Shown here in pieces: positions 54,899 to 63,081 of a stretch of 64,000 bases of DNA; within the stretch, counting starts at the first letter, position 1; each line of letters begins with the position of its first letter. Source of the stretch: Pseudoalteromonas xiamenensis (lineage in GTDB: Bacteria; Pseudomonadota; Gammaproteobacteria; Enterobacterales; Alteromonadaceae); the NCBI RefSeq assembly GCF_042431545.1, contig NZ_JBHLYX010000001.1, one strand, 5' to 3'. The position numbers and the translations under genes are program-made. Under the pieces are notes generated by a model, which did no database searches, was not told where the DNA came from, and saw only the letters and a list, made by a program, of their open reading frames with translations.

Positions 54899-54948
54899 GT
54901 ATTTGAATTTAAGGTACAATTTGGCAAAACTTCTCATGCCTTTTTTAG

Positions 54949-55758
54949 ATGAAGCGATTTAACCCAAGTACACAATGGCAACCAGACGTTTTCTTGAATC
55001 CAGTCTATGCCACATTAAACGCGCTATTTAATATCGACAAACAGCTTGATTGGCCCAGTTGCGATTGGCTGAATCGTTTTGTTCACGCCACCGTTGGCGG
55101 TGGTCAAACGGTAGAATTTGTTGAAAATGCCAAGCTGGCCGATGAAACGCGATATTACGAAGCCATCATATACGAAACGGGACAAGTACCTACTCGAGAA
55201 GAGAATTGGCATGATCTTTTTGGTGCATTGATTTGGTGTCTATTTCCCAAAACCAAAGCGTTACTCAACGTACTGCATATGCAAGATATCCAGCAAAGTG
55301 GCTTAAAAACCAGAACGCCAATGCGTAATGCGATTACTTTATGGGACGAGTGCGGTGTTCTTGTCGTTACAACAAACCTAAAACGAATTGAACAGTTGCA
55401 AAATCATCAATGGCAGGATGTTTTTATCACGCACAGAGAGGAGTGGGGTAAAGAAATCGAAGCAGTGATGTTTGGTCATGCCAATTACGAAATGATGACC
55501 GCACCATTTGAAGGACTTACAGGCAAGTTATTACCAGTTATTGTGGACGAAGAGTATTTCTCATTATCAACAAAAGATCGATATGCGTTCCTTGATGAGC
55601 AACTCGTTCAGATGATTTCATTTCAACACATTCTAAAAAATAACAAGTCGATGTCGCCGCTACCGCTGTTAGGGATCCCTAGCTGGTGGCATGACAATGA
55701 GAATCCAGATTTTTACAGTAATACCGACTATTTTAGGCCGAAAAGGACGCATAAATGA
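54949..55758 (+). CDS. DUF3025 family protein
   Basis: The 269-residue cytoplasmic protein matches the DUF3025 pattern: YYEAIIYETGQVPTREENWHD and LFGALIWCLFPKTKALLN in the first half, RTPMRNAITLWDECGVLVV in the middle, and the C-terminal PLLGIPSWWHDNENPDFYSN. The function is not known. A TACAAT box 29 bases before the ATG gives a plausible promoter. Its stop overlaps the ABC ATPase gene by 4 bases, so it is cotranscribed with the exporter genes. Confidence 0.85.
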   Translation: MKRFNPSTQWQPDVFLNPVYATLNALFNIDKQLDWPSCDWLNRFVHATVGGGQTVEFVENAKLADETRYYEAIIYETGQVPTREENWHDLFGALIWCLFPKTKALLNVLHMQDIQQSGLKTRTPMRNAITLWDECGVLVVTTNLKRIEQLQNHQWQDVFITHREEWGKEIEAVMFGHANYEMMTAPFEGLTGKLLPVIVDEEYFSLSTKDRYAFLDEQLVQMISFQHILKNNKSMSPLPLLGIPSWWHDNENPDFYSNTDYFRPKRTHK

Positions 55759-56540
55759 TTGAACTTACGCAGTTACAAAAGAAATTTAAACTGCAAGTGA
55801 AGAGCAAGCCTGTTGAAGTCAACAAGGATCCTCGCGAACGCGACGGTTTTTTCCACTCGGTGGAAGCTGTTTCGTTTAATTGTGCTGAAGGTGAAGTGTT
55901 GGGGTTGCTTGGCCCAAATGGTGCGGGAAAAACGACAACCCTAAGAATGCTTTCTACCGCACTGACGCCGGATGCTGGCGACATTATTATCGATGGAAAG
56001 AGTATCGTAAAAGACCCGATTTTAGGGCGTCGAATGATCGGCTTTTTATCAGGCAGTACGGGTCTCTACGGGCGACTTACCGCAAAAGAAAACATCACTT
56101 ACTTTGCCAAGTTGCACGGTATCAAAGGACAAGCGTTAAAAGACAGATTAGAAAGTCTCTTTGATTTGCTCGAAATGCATAGCTTTTTAGATAAACGTGC
56201 AGACACACTTTCAACGGGTATGAAGCAAAAAACCAACATTGCTCGAGCCGTTGTGCACAGTCCTAAAATTGTCGTGTTAGACGAACCGACAACGGGCTTG
56301 GATATTATGACGAAGCAGACCGTACTTAGTTTTATTGAGGGACTTAAGCGTGAAGGAACGCCTGTGATATTTTCAACACATCATCTCGATGAAGTCGCGA
56401 TGTTGTGTGACCGTGTACATGTTATCGATAAAGGCAGAAGTTGTTTTGATGGTTCAGTCTTATCGTTTAAAACGCACAGCGAAGACGGTGAAATGAATAG
56501 GGCGTTTTTGAACATTGTGGGAGCATCACAGCATGTTTGA
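55755..56540 (+). CDS. natA: ABC transporter ATP-binding protein, NatA type
   Basis: The 261-residue ATPase has Walker A GLLGPNGAGKTT, signature LSTGMKQKTNIARAVVH, Walker B IVVLDEPTTGLD and the H-loop STHHLDEV. An insertion (VNKDPRERDGFFHSVEAVSF) before the Walker A motif is common in this NatA group. With the permease that follows it forms a NatAB-type exporter (sodium or drug/organic compound efflux). The name natA is by family resemblance. It overlaps DUF3025 by 4 bases and the permease by 8. Confidence 0.85.
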   Translation: MIELTQLQKKFKLQVKSKPVEVNKDPRERDGFFHSVEAVSFNCAEGEVLGLLGPNGAGKTTTLRMLSTALTPDAGDIIIDGKSIVKDPILGRRMIGFLSGSTGLYGRLTAKENITYFAKLHGIKGQALKDRLESLFDLLEMHSFLDKRADTLSTGMKQKTNIARAVVHSPKIVVLDEPTTGLDIMTKQTVLSFIEGLKREGTPVIFSTHHLDEVAMLCDRVHVIDKGRSCFDGSVLSFKTHSEDGEMNRAFLNIVGASQHV

Positions 56541-57741
56541 GATCTATAAAAAAGAACTGCTCGAATTACTACGCGATAAAAAAACACTGTTTTTTGTTAT
56601 TGCTTTACCCCTTTTGATTTTCCCGCTCATCATGGGCTTTATGGCGTTTTTAAGTTCTCAAGCAGCGATGAGTGCCGAGCAAAAGGTACACCAATTTGCC
56701 ATTGTAAATCCAGAATTTGCCCCGACCTTTTCTGAGCGCCTTTTTTATCACAAGAGTTTTAAACAGGCCAAAACACAGGGCGAATATACCAGTGTTGAAG
56801 ATCTCGTTGAAGCAGTTAAAACCAATCAAATTGATGTCGGTATTTTTATCAGTGCTGACCCAACGCAAGCAATGACGGAAGGTAAGCAAACGTCTTGGTC
56901 GATTGTTTTTAACGACGCTAAGGCGATTAGCTTTATTTACTCTCGAATTGAAGACCTGCAAAAGAAATTCTCAGATGAGTTAGTTGGTAACGCATTGGAA
57001 AAAGCGGGTATCGAAAAACGCGTTCATCAAGCCGTCTTACACCCAATCCAATTAAAGAAAGTGGATACGGCAGATAAACGGGAAAACTTAGGCGAAAAAC
57101 TTGGTGGTATCATTCCATATCTGTTAATTCCTTTGATTTTGGCGGGGGCAATCTATCCTGCGATAGACATGGGGGCGGGTGAAAAGGAGCGAGGAACACT
57201 CGAAACCTTGTTGCTAACGCCGGTTTCTCGTACACAACTGGTGCTTGGTAAGTTTTTTACGCTACTCACAACCTCCGTTTCAAGTGCAATAATTACAGTG
57301 TTATCACTCAGTTTGTGGGTGGGGATAGCAATTAGTTTTATCGAAATTGGCGTCGTGAAAAATGCGTTTGCGAGTGTCGGCTTTAAAGAGTTTGCGTTAA
57401 TTTTTATGTTGTTACTTCCAGTCGCGGCAATTTTGTCCTCACTGGTACTTGCCATCTCAATTTACGCGAGAACCTTTAAAGAAGCCCAAAACTACATGGG
57501 CCCACTTAATCTGCTGGTGATATTGCCAATGATGGCGTCGGTGATGCCGAACATGCAGTTGAATAGCACAACGGCACTTATTCCAATCACTAACGTCTCT
57601 CTAGCCATTAAAGACATCATTAAAGGGACTATAGATGTTGGTTCAATGTGGCTTATTTTTGCTTCAACAGCCGTACTTGGTGGCGTGTTATTGGTTTGCT
57701 GTGTGCGCTGGTTTAGCCGCGAAAGTGTGCTATTTAGATAG
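56533..57741 (+). CDS. natB: ABC transporter permease, NatB type
   Basis: The ATG at 56533 gives 402 residues. One N-terminal helix (FVIALPLLIFPLIMGFMAFL) is followed by an extracytoplasmic region of about 150 residues and five or six C-terminal helices, the layout of ABC-2-type exporters. DMGAGEKERGTLETLLLTPVS is the conserved ABC-2 coupling motif. It overlaps the ATPase gene by 8 bases. The substrate is unknown. Confidence 0.85.
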   Translation: MFEIYKKELLELLRDKKTLFFVIALPLLIFPLIMGFMAFLSSQAAMSAEQKVHQFAIVNPEFAPTFSERLFYHKSFKQAKTQGEYTSVEDLVEAVKTNQIDVGIFISADPTQAMTEGKQTSWSIVFNDAKAISFIYSRIEDLQKKFSDELVGNALEKAGIEKRVHQAVLHPIQLKKVDTADKRENLGEKLGGIIPYLLIPLILAGAIYPAIDMGAGEKERGTLETLLLTPVSRTQLVLGKFFTLLTTSVSSAIITVLSLSLWVGIAISFIEIGVVKNAFASVGFKEFALIFMLLLPVAAILSSLVLAISIYARTFKEAQNYMGPLNLLVILPMMASVMPNMQLNSTTALIPITNVSLAIKDIIKGTIDVGSMWLIFASTAVLGGVLLVCCVRWFSRESVLFR

Positions 57742-57750
57742 TTTTGAAAT

Positions 57751-57780
57751 GTAGACAAAATCGGTTTGATTTTGTCTACT
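57751..57780 (+). terminator. Hairpin after natB, possible terminator
   Basis: GTAGACAAAATC and GATTTTGTCTAC form a 12-bp stem with a 5-base loop, 10 bases after natB. The following sequence has only scattered T, so termination may be weak. Confidence 0.45.
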
Positions 57781-57872
57781 CATCTTTGATAATTGTAGTC
57801 CCATCTAATCTAAAAGACGCGTTGTTCCCATAATGTTAGATTTGCGGCTTTGTTGATATTTTGGGGCTAATT

Positions 57873-59465
57873 ATGGGCCAGACCTCTCATTCCGCTTCTT
57901 ATTCTAATGAACCTAAAGGGCTATTTAATCGCTTTTTAGCAACAGTCGAATACTTAGGTAATTTACTTCCTCATCCAATTACATTGTTTGCTCTGTTCGC
58001 CCTCGGCATCGTGATCATCAGTGGCATTGCCGATTGGGTAGGGCTAAGCGCTATTGACCCAAGACCCGAAGGCGCAAGGGGTCGAGACCCAGACGGTGTT
58101 ATTGAAGTTGTAAGCTTACTCAGCGCCGAAGGACTACAAAAAATTGTAACAGGGCTTGTTACCAATTTTACCGGTTTTGCTCCTCTTGGCACGGTGTTAG
58201 TTGCGTTGCTTGGCGTCAGTGTTGCCGAGCATTCAGGCTTATTATCGGCTGCGATGAGAGGTATGGTGGTTGGTGCATCAAACCGTCTAGTCACCTTTAT
58301 GATTGTTTTAGCGGCGATATTGTCAAATACGGCTTCTGAACTTGGTTACGTAGTACTTATTCCACTTGCAGCAATGATTTTCCATAGTCTGGGACGCCAT
58401 CCCTTGGCGGGTCTTGCCGCAGCGTTTGCTGGGGTTTCTGGTGGTTACAGTGCGAATTTATTGTTGGGTACTATTGACCCATTGCTTGCAGGAATTACAA
58501 CGCCTGCGGCACAAATGATAGACCCGAGTTATGAAGTTGGGCCTGAAGCAAACTGGTATTTTATGATGATTTCTGTTTTCCTAATTGCAGCGCTTGGCAC
58601 GTGGGTAACGGAAAAAATTGTTGAACCAAGACTTGGTAAGTACCACGAAAATGATGCAGGTCCCGATCTACCTCCTAATAACATTGAACAGTTATCAGTA
58701 ACTGAAAAACGTGGCCTAAAAAGTGCTGGTTTGGCGTTACTTGTGGTGTGCGCGCTCCTTGCGTTAACAATTGTGCCTGACGAGGGCATATTACGTCATC
58801 CGACCACGGGTGAAGTCGCGGGCTCACCGTTTTTAAAAGGAATCGTGGTATTTATTTTTGTTTCTTTTGCTGTACCAGGCTTTGTCTATGGCCGCGTTGT
58901 AGGCACGGTAAAAAATGACAAAGACGTAATCAATGCAATGAGCAAAAGTATGAGTTCAATGGGAATGTATATTGTACTTGTGTTCTTTGCTGCGCAATTC
59001 GTCGCTTTTTTTAAATGGACTAATCTCGGCACTATCATGGCTATCAATGGTGCAGAGCTTTTACATGCTTTACACCTAACTGGTCCAGAAGTCTTTGTGC
59101 TATTCATCTTTATGTGTGCGGTAGTGAATTTGAGTTTAGGCTCGTCCTCTGCGCAATGGGCAGTGACTGCGCCGATTTTTGTACCCATGTTGATGCTAAT
59201 CGGTTACGCACCAGAAACAATTCAAGCGGCTTATCGAATCGGCGATTCGGTAACGAATTTAATCACGCCAATGATGAGTTACTTTGGCTTAATACTCGCT
59301 GTGGCGACTAAATACAAAAAAGACATGGGAATTGGTACATTGGTCGCAATGATGCTGCCCTACAGTATGATCTTTTTGGTGGGTTGGGTTACGTTATTTT
59401 ATGTCTGGGTATTCGGTTTTGGTTTACCGGTCGGACCCAACTCGCCAATCTACTACACACCGTAA
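57873..59465 (+). CDS. AbgT family transporter
   Basis: The ATG at 57873 gives 530 residues with about eleven membrane segments. Family signatures are EYLGNLLPHPITLFALFALG at the start, FAPLGTVLVALLGVSVAEHSG, ASELGYVVLIPLAAMIF and SSSAQWAVTAPIFVPMLML near residue 430. Relatives import p-aminobenzoyl-glutamate or expel antifolates (MtrF/YdaH type); the direction here cannot be told. It stands alone between two hairpins. Confidence 0.92.
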   Translation: MGQTSHSASYSNEPKGLFNRFLATVEYLGNLLPHPITLFALFALGIVIISGIADWVGLSAIDPRPEGARGRDPDGVIEVVSLLSAEGLQKIVTGLVTNFTGFAPLGTVLVALLGVSVAEHSGLLSAAMRGMVVGASNRLVTFMIVLAAILSNTASELGYVVLIPLAAMIFHSLGRHPLAGLAAAFAGVSGGYSANLLLGTIDPLLAGITTPAAQMIDPSYEVGPEANWYFMMISVFLIAALGTWVTEKIVEPRLGKYHENDAGPDLPPNNIEQLSVTEKRGLKSAGLALLVVCALLALTIVPDEGILRHPTTGEVAGSPFLKGIVVFIFVSFAVPGFVYGRVVGTVKNDKDVINAMSKSMSSMGMYIVLVFFAAQFVAFFKWTNLGTIMAINGAELLHALHLTGPEVFVLFIFMCAVVNLSLGSSSAQWAVTAPIFVPMLMLIGYAPETIQAAYRIGDSVTNLITPMMSYFGLILAVATKYKKDMGIGTLVAMMLPYSMIFLVGWVTLFYVWVFGFGLPVGPNSPIYYTP

Positions 59466-59486
59466 CTGAATTTAATTGGCGAACCG

Positions 59487-59518
59487 ATAAAAGCACAAAG
59501 TGGCCTTTGTGCTTTTAT
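59487..59518 (+). terminator. Terminator after the AbgT gene
   Basis: A 14-bp stem (AAAAGCACAAAG / CTTTGTGCTTTT, extended by AT at each end) around TGGC lies 21 bases after the stop codon. Confidence 0.82.
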
Positions 59519-59614
59519 GTAGTCAATACTTTCTAGCCGACGTTTTCTTTTATGCCTATCTTTTCTTCGGTATGATGGAATAAGCCGATTTTCAAAACAA
59601 TAACAAGGCTTCAG

Positions 59615-60223
59615 GTGGACTTAGCGCTCTTTGATTTTGATGGAACAATTACCGACACGGAAATGTACACGCCGTTTGTTAAACACACTACGTCGTTATC
59701 GAGACGCGTAATGACCAGCCCCATATTGATACCCGCGTTGGTGCTCTATAAATTGAAGCTGTTACCTGCAAGGAAAATGCGACCCCTCGTGAGTTTTTTA
59801 GCCTTTGTCGGTAAACGCCGAAATAAAATAGAAAATGACGGACAATACTTTGTAAAGTCGGTCATCAGCAAACATTTGCGAGAAATAGCGCTTGAGCGAA
59901 TCAAGTGGCATCAGGCAAGGGGGGACAGAGTTGTTGTTGTGTCAGCGTCTTTAGATGCATATTTAACTCCTTGGAGTCGAACTTTAGGCGTTGAGCTTTT
60001 GTGTAGCGAGCTATCAGGAGCAAACCGATTATCTGGCTTGTATCGCCACGGTGATGTTAGCTGTGAAACCAAGGCGTTACTTGTACAAGGCCTCTGTGAT
60101 TTATCCGCTTATCATTCAATTTATGCCTATGGAGATACAGACGAGGATAGCGCACTTCTAACGCTCGCAACGCACCAATATTTAAACTGGGAACTGGTAA
60201 ACGAATCGTTTAATAAGGAATGA
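59615..60223 (+). CDS. HAD-IB family phosphatase
   Basis: The 202-residue protein starts at GTG. Motif I is LFDFDGTITDTEMYTPF, motif II is VVVVSASLDAYL, and motif IV is YAYGDTDEDSALL. The overall layout is that of HAD subfamily IB phosphatases related to SerB and to PGP/CicA-type proteins. The substrate is not known. Its TGA overlaps the ATG of the following GNAT gene. Confidence 0.87.
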   Translation: MDLALFDFDGTITDTEMYTPFVKHTTSLSRRVMTSPILIPALVLYKLKLLPARKMRPLVSFLAFVGKRRNKIENDGQYFVKSVISKHLREIALERIKWHQARGDRVVVVSASLDAYLTPWSRTLGVELLCSELSGANRLSGLYRHGDVSCETKALLVQGLCDLSAYHSIYAYGDTDEDSALLTLATHQYLNWELVNESFNKE

Positions 60224-60675
60224 TTTTGGTAACTCTCACTGACAAAAACAATAGAAATGATGTAGATATTGAAATATCACACGTCGCACCGAGCGCAAGT
60301 CAATTTATACAACTTCGAGAATCTATAGGTTGGAACAATTTGGATTCGTTGGATGAGATTGAACAGAGCATTCAATCTAGTCTGTTTTGGATAACCATTG
60401 TTAGGGGTAAAGAATTAGTCGCCTGTGGGCGTGTTATCGGCGATGGTTACATGTATTTCTATCTTCAAGACATCATAGTGCATCCAAAGTGTCAGGGTCT
60501 GGGGTTTGGTCAAATGGTGATGAATGGCATCGAACAATGGCTCTTAACCAAAGCAAAGAAAGGCGCGACGATAGGTCTCCTCGCAGCAAAAGGAAAAGAA
60601 GATTTCTATGCACGCTTTGAATATTTGAAGCGAGATGGAAGTGCGCTAGGCCTTGGTATGTGCAAGTTCATTTAG
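60220..60675 (+). CDS. GNAT family N-acetyltransferase (second)
   Basis: The 151-residue protein shows LVACGRVIGDGYMYFYLQDI and VHPKCQGLGFGQMVMNGIEQW, the acetyl-CoA binding loop of GNAT enzymes, and ends with an FYARFEYLKRDG type motif. It resembles the YjdJ/AttT-like small acetyltransferases. The substrate is unknown. It is coupled to the HAD phosphatase by a 4-base overlap. Confidence 0.87.
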   Translation: MILVTLTDKNNRNDVDIEISHVAPSASQFIQLRESIGWNNLDSLDEIEQSIQSSLFWITIVRGKELVACGRVIGDGYMYFYLQDIIVHPKCQGLGFGQMVMNGIEQWLLTKAKKGATIGLLAAKGKEDFYARFEYLKRDGSALGLGMCKFI

Positions 60676-60985
60676 CGAACTTTAAGATTTTGATTACTCG
60701 TTGATATCTATCGTAAGCGATAGTGAAAGGATTATTCTACTCATCGTTATTTATTTAATTGCAAGTTGAGTTAATCCGATTCGGGGGTTTGCAATAGAAA
60801 CTTGATCTGGTTTATATGATGAAGAGGTGTATATAAAGCCTTTAGACAAGCCACATAACGAACTCGATGTGGGAAGCAAAATTTTGTGTCTGTGTCCGAA
60901 TCTCTATTAATGTTTAATAGGGTACGTAAAAGTAAGCTAACTTAGATTGTCTGATACATGTTGAATTAACTTATCTTGGAAGTTT
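60676..60985. other. Intergenic region without a recognised gene
   Basis: These 310 bases are A+T rich and hold only two short inverted repeats (CTATCG/CGATAG at 60708-60723, CTATTAA/TTAATAG at 60904-60920), neither followed by a T-run. I see no coding frame with family features. Confidence 0.5.
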
Positions 60986-62044
60986 TCAATCAGTTGGCGA
61001 ATGTTGATATTCAGCAATCAGGGTTTTCCATTTACAATCTTGGACCTCTTTAAACCAAGGAGAATTAAAAGATTGAGGTGTTCTCGCTGGTGGCTTTTCA
61101 ACATCAATACCGAGTTTCGACGCTAAATTTTCGTACACTAGTTTTCGGATTTTATCGTCTTCGAGTTGCGAGTAAGCAACCTTTAATCGATGTTCAATGC
61201 TGGGTGTGAGGTATTTTCCTTCTAATTGATCAAAACGTGTTTTTAACCAAAAAAGTAGTGCTTTCTTAGAGTCGTTGGGAAAGGCGGTAGTGAGATTTGA
61301 AGTCGGTTCGTACAGTCGCTCAAAATTGATGATTTGTTCTTGCAAAATAAACGCAAACAGTAGGTTTATTCCAGCAGAAATGATGCCAGAGCGTTTATCG
61401 ACAGATTGATATTTTTCTAACGAAATTCGAAAGTGTTGCTCAGCATTTTTAATTCGGCCTAGGTCGAGATCAATTGCGCCCAAATTATTGTGGATCATTG
61501 CAAAAAGGCTTGTTTGCTCATTTTGTTCAGCCAAACTCAATAGTCTACTATAGAGATCCTGTGCTTTTTCATATTCATTGAGTTGGCGTGAAACTAACGC
61601 TAAGCTGTTTGTCAGTGTGAAGCGTTGTTTATCTGTGTGGGCGAGTTCATATGCACATTCCAAACTCACCTGTGAATCTTCCAAATATCTATTGCGCCGC
61701 AGCCAAATACCTAAACCACTTAATACGGCGGTAGCATTATCAATAAAAAAAGGCTCATCAGAATGACTGAAGAGAGCATCGAGAGAATTGAGCATGTTGT
61801 CTAGCTGATTTGTGGGTACATAGGCACGCAGTGCGATAATATGCAAACGCACAAAGAGTGCGGGTGGAAGTGATTCGATGTTAGGCACTTGGCCTAGTAG
61901 TTTTAGTGTATAGGAAGGATCAACCGTTAAATAATCTTGTGCCTCATCGAGTACTTTTTGGGTAGGGGCATGCTCAACCGACGAATACGTGATCGGAGAT
62001 AAAAATAAGGCTGAAACGGCTAAGACTATTTTTAACACCGACAC
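60986..62044 (-). CDS. Secreted TPR-repeat protein of unknown function
   Basis: I chose the GTG at 62044 (352 residues), which gives a compact signal peptide (KIVLAVSALFLSPITYSS). The rest is helical, with TPR-like units such as YEKAQDLYSRLLSLAEQNEQ and IHNNLGAIDLDLGRIKNAEQ. There is no membrane helix or output domain. It resembles the sensor half of TPR-GGDEF proteins like the one at 35312-37168. The role is unknown; a periplasmic protein-binding role is inferred. The start could also be the in-frame TTG at 62068. Confidence 0.7.
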   Translation of the reverse strand: MSVLKIVLAVSALFLSPITYSSVEHAPTQKVLDEAQDYLTVDPSYTLKLLGQVPNIESLPPALFVRLHIIALRAYVPTNQLDNMLNSLDALFSHSDEPFFIDNATAVLSGLGIWLRRNRYLEDSQVSLECAYELAHTDKQRFTLTNSLALVSRQLNEYEKAQDLYSRLLSLAEQNEQTSLFAMIHNNLGAIDLDLGRIKNAEQHFRISLEKYQSVDKRSGIISAGINLLFAFILQEQIINFERLYEPTSNLTTAFPNDSKKALLFWLKTRFDQLEGKYLTPSIEHRLKVAYSQLEDDKIRKLVYENLASKLGIDVEKPPARTPQSFNSPWFKEVQDCKWKTLIAEYQHSPTD

Positions 62045-62132
62045 GCGCTCAATAAGGATGATTATCAATAACTATAGTAAGTCCCTTCGAATATTCAACG
62101 TAAAGACAACAAAACTTAAAGCCTGAACAAGC

Positions 62133-62948
62133 TTATGCTGCTTGATAGGTTTTTGATTTTTCTGATTCTTTAGCCTTGGACTTGCGAATTTGTAGTACTT
62201 TTTTAACGTCTGACCAATGCAACAATGCAAGTTGACCACCTGTATGTTCAACCAATGCGGTGCAGTTCTCAATCCAGTCACCATCGTTGCAATACATCAC
62301 GCCGTCTATCATTCGCATATTGGGCTGGTGAATATGACCGCATACGATCCCATCCATCCCTTGTCGTTTTGCTTCACGAGCTGCGGCATGTTCAAACGCC
62401 TCGATAGCGGATTTTGCTTTGTGGACACGATTCTTAATCCAAGAAGCAAGCGACCAGTAACGTCCACCAAAAGGCCTGCGAAGTCGATTACTCCAACGAT
62501 TTAAAAACAGCAAGAAGTCATAGCCTTGGTCACCAAGCCAGCTGACTAATCGGTTATACCGCGTGACTGAATCAAAGTCGTCGCCATGCACAAGCAAGTA
62601 GCGTTTACCTTGCTGAGTTGTGTGCACACAAGAGCGCAGTACTTCCACACCCATTAAAAACTGGCCAACGTATTTTCTAAACGTTTCATCATGGTTGCCA
62701 GGGATATAGACGACACGGGTGCCTTGAAGCACCTTTTGTTGGATAGCCTCAAGCACGGCGTAATGACTTTTATGCCAATAAAATTGGCGCTTTAAGGACC
62801 ACAAATCGACAATGTCGCCAACCAAATACAACGTATCGCATTGTGTACTATTTAAAAAGTCGAGCAAGAAGTCAGCTTTACAATCTTTATAGCCAAGATG
62901 AATGTCTGAGAGCCAGATAGTAGGGTAGTAGCGTTTTTTGTCGGACAT
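62133..62948 (-). CDS. UDP-2,3-diacylglucosamine diphosphatase-like metallophosphoesterase
   Basis: The ATG at 62948 (GGAG 12 bases upstream) gives 271 residues. The metallophosphoesterase motifs are WLSDIHLGYKDCKADFLLDF, YLVGDIVDLW, YIPGNHDE and GHIHQPNM with a later DGDWIENC. This resembles the LpxH-like/YbbF type that cleaves UDP-diacylglucosamine to lipid X, although it is longer than LpxH (240 residues). It could be a second enzyme of this kind. Its gene is downstream of proS, separated by a terminator. LPS synthesis genes msbA, lpxK and kdsB lie elsewhere in this window. Confidence 0.85.
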   Translation of the reverse strand: MSDKKRYYPTIWLSDIHLGYKDCKADFLLDFLNSTQCDTLYLVGDIVDLWSLKRQFYWHKSHYAVLEAIQQKVLQGTRVVYIPGNHDETFRKYVGQFLMGVEVLRSCVHTTQQGKRYLLVHGDDFDSVTRYNRLVSWLGDQGYDFLLFLNRWSNRLRRPFGGRYWSLASWIKNRVHKAKSAIEAFEHAAAREAKRQGMDGIVCGHIHQPNMRMIDGVMYCNDGDWIENCTALVEHTGGQLALLHWSDVKKVLQIRKSKAKESEKSKTYQAA

Positions 62949-63031
62949 TGCCAGTGTCTCCAGTGTAATAATGACAACCTTACTGAGATTACATGACAGA
63001 AAAGATACAAATTGCTGAAGATAAAATGACA

Positions 63032-63055
63032 AAAGGCAGCGGTTGCTGCCTTTTA
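63032..63055 (-). terminator. Terminator of proS
   Basis: AAAAGGCAGC, loop GGTT (AACC on the minus strand) and GCTGCCTTTT form a 10-bp stem 27 bases after the proS stop codon on the minus strand. Confidence 0.78.
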
Positions 63056-63081
63056 ATTAGATTGTACAAAAACGATTCTAC

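Noticed and set aside
60708..60723. Small hairpin CTATCG/CGATAG in the gap after the second GNAT gene
   Set aside because: Only 6 bp, no T-run, no RNA family resemblance.
62053..62067. Fur-box-like sequence with a good ATTATCA half at the start of the TPR gene
   Set aside because: Only about 11 of 15 positions fit the 7-1-7 pattern, and it would lie over the ribosome site or start codon; chance in A+T-rich DNA is likely.
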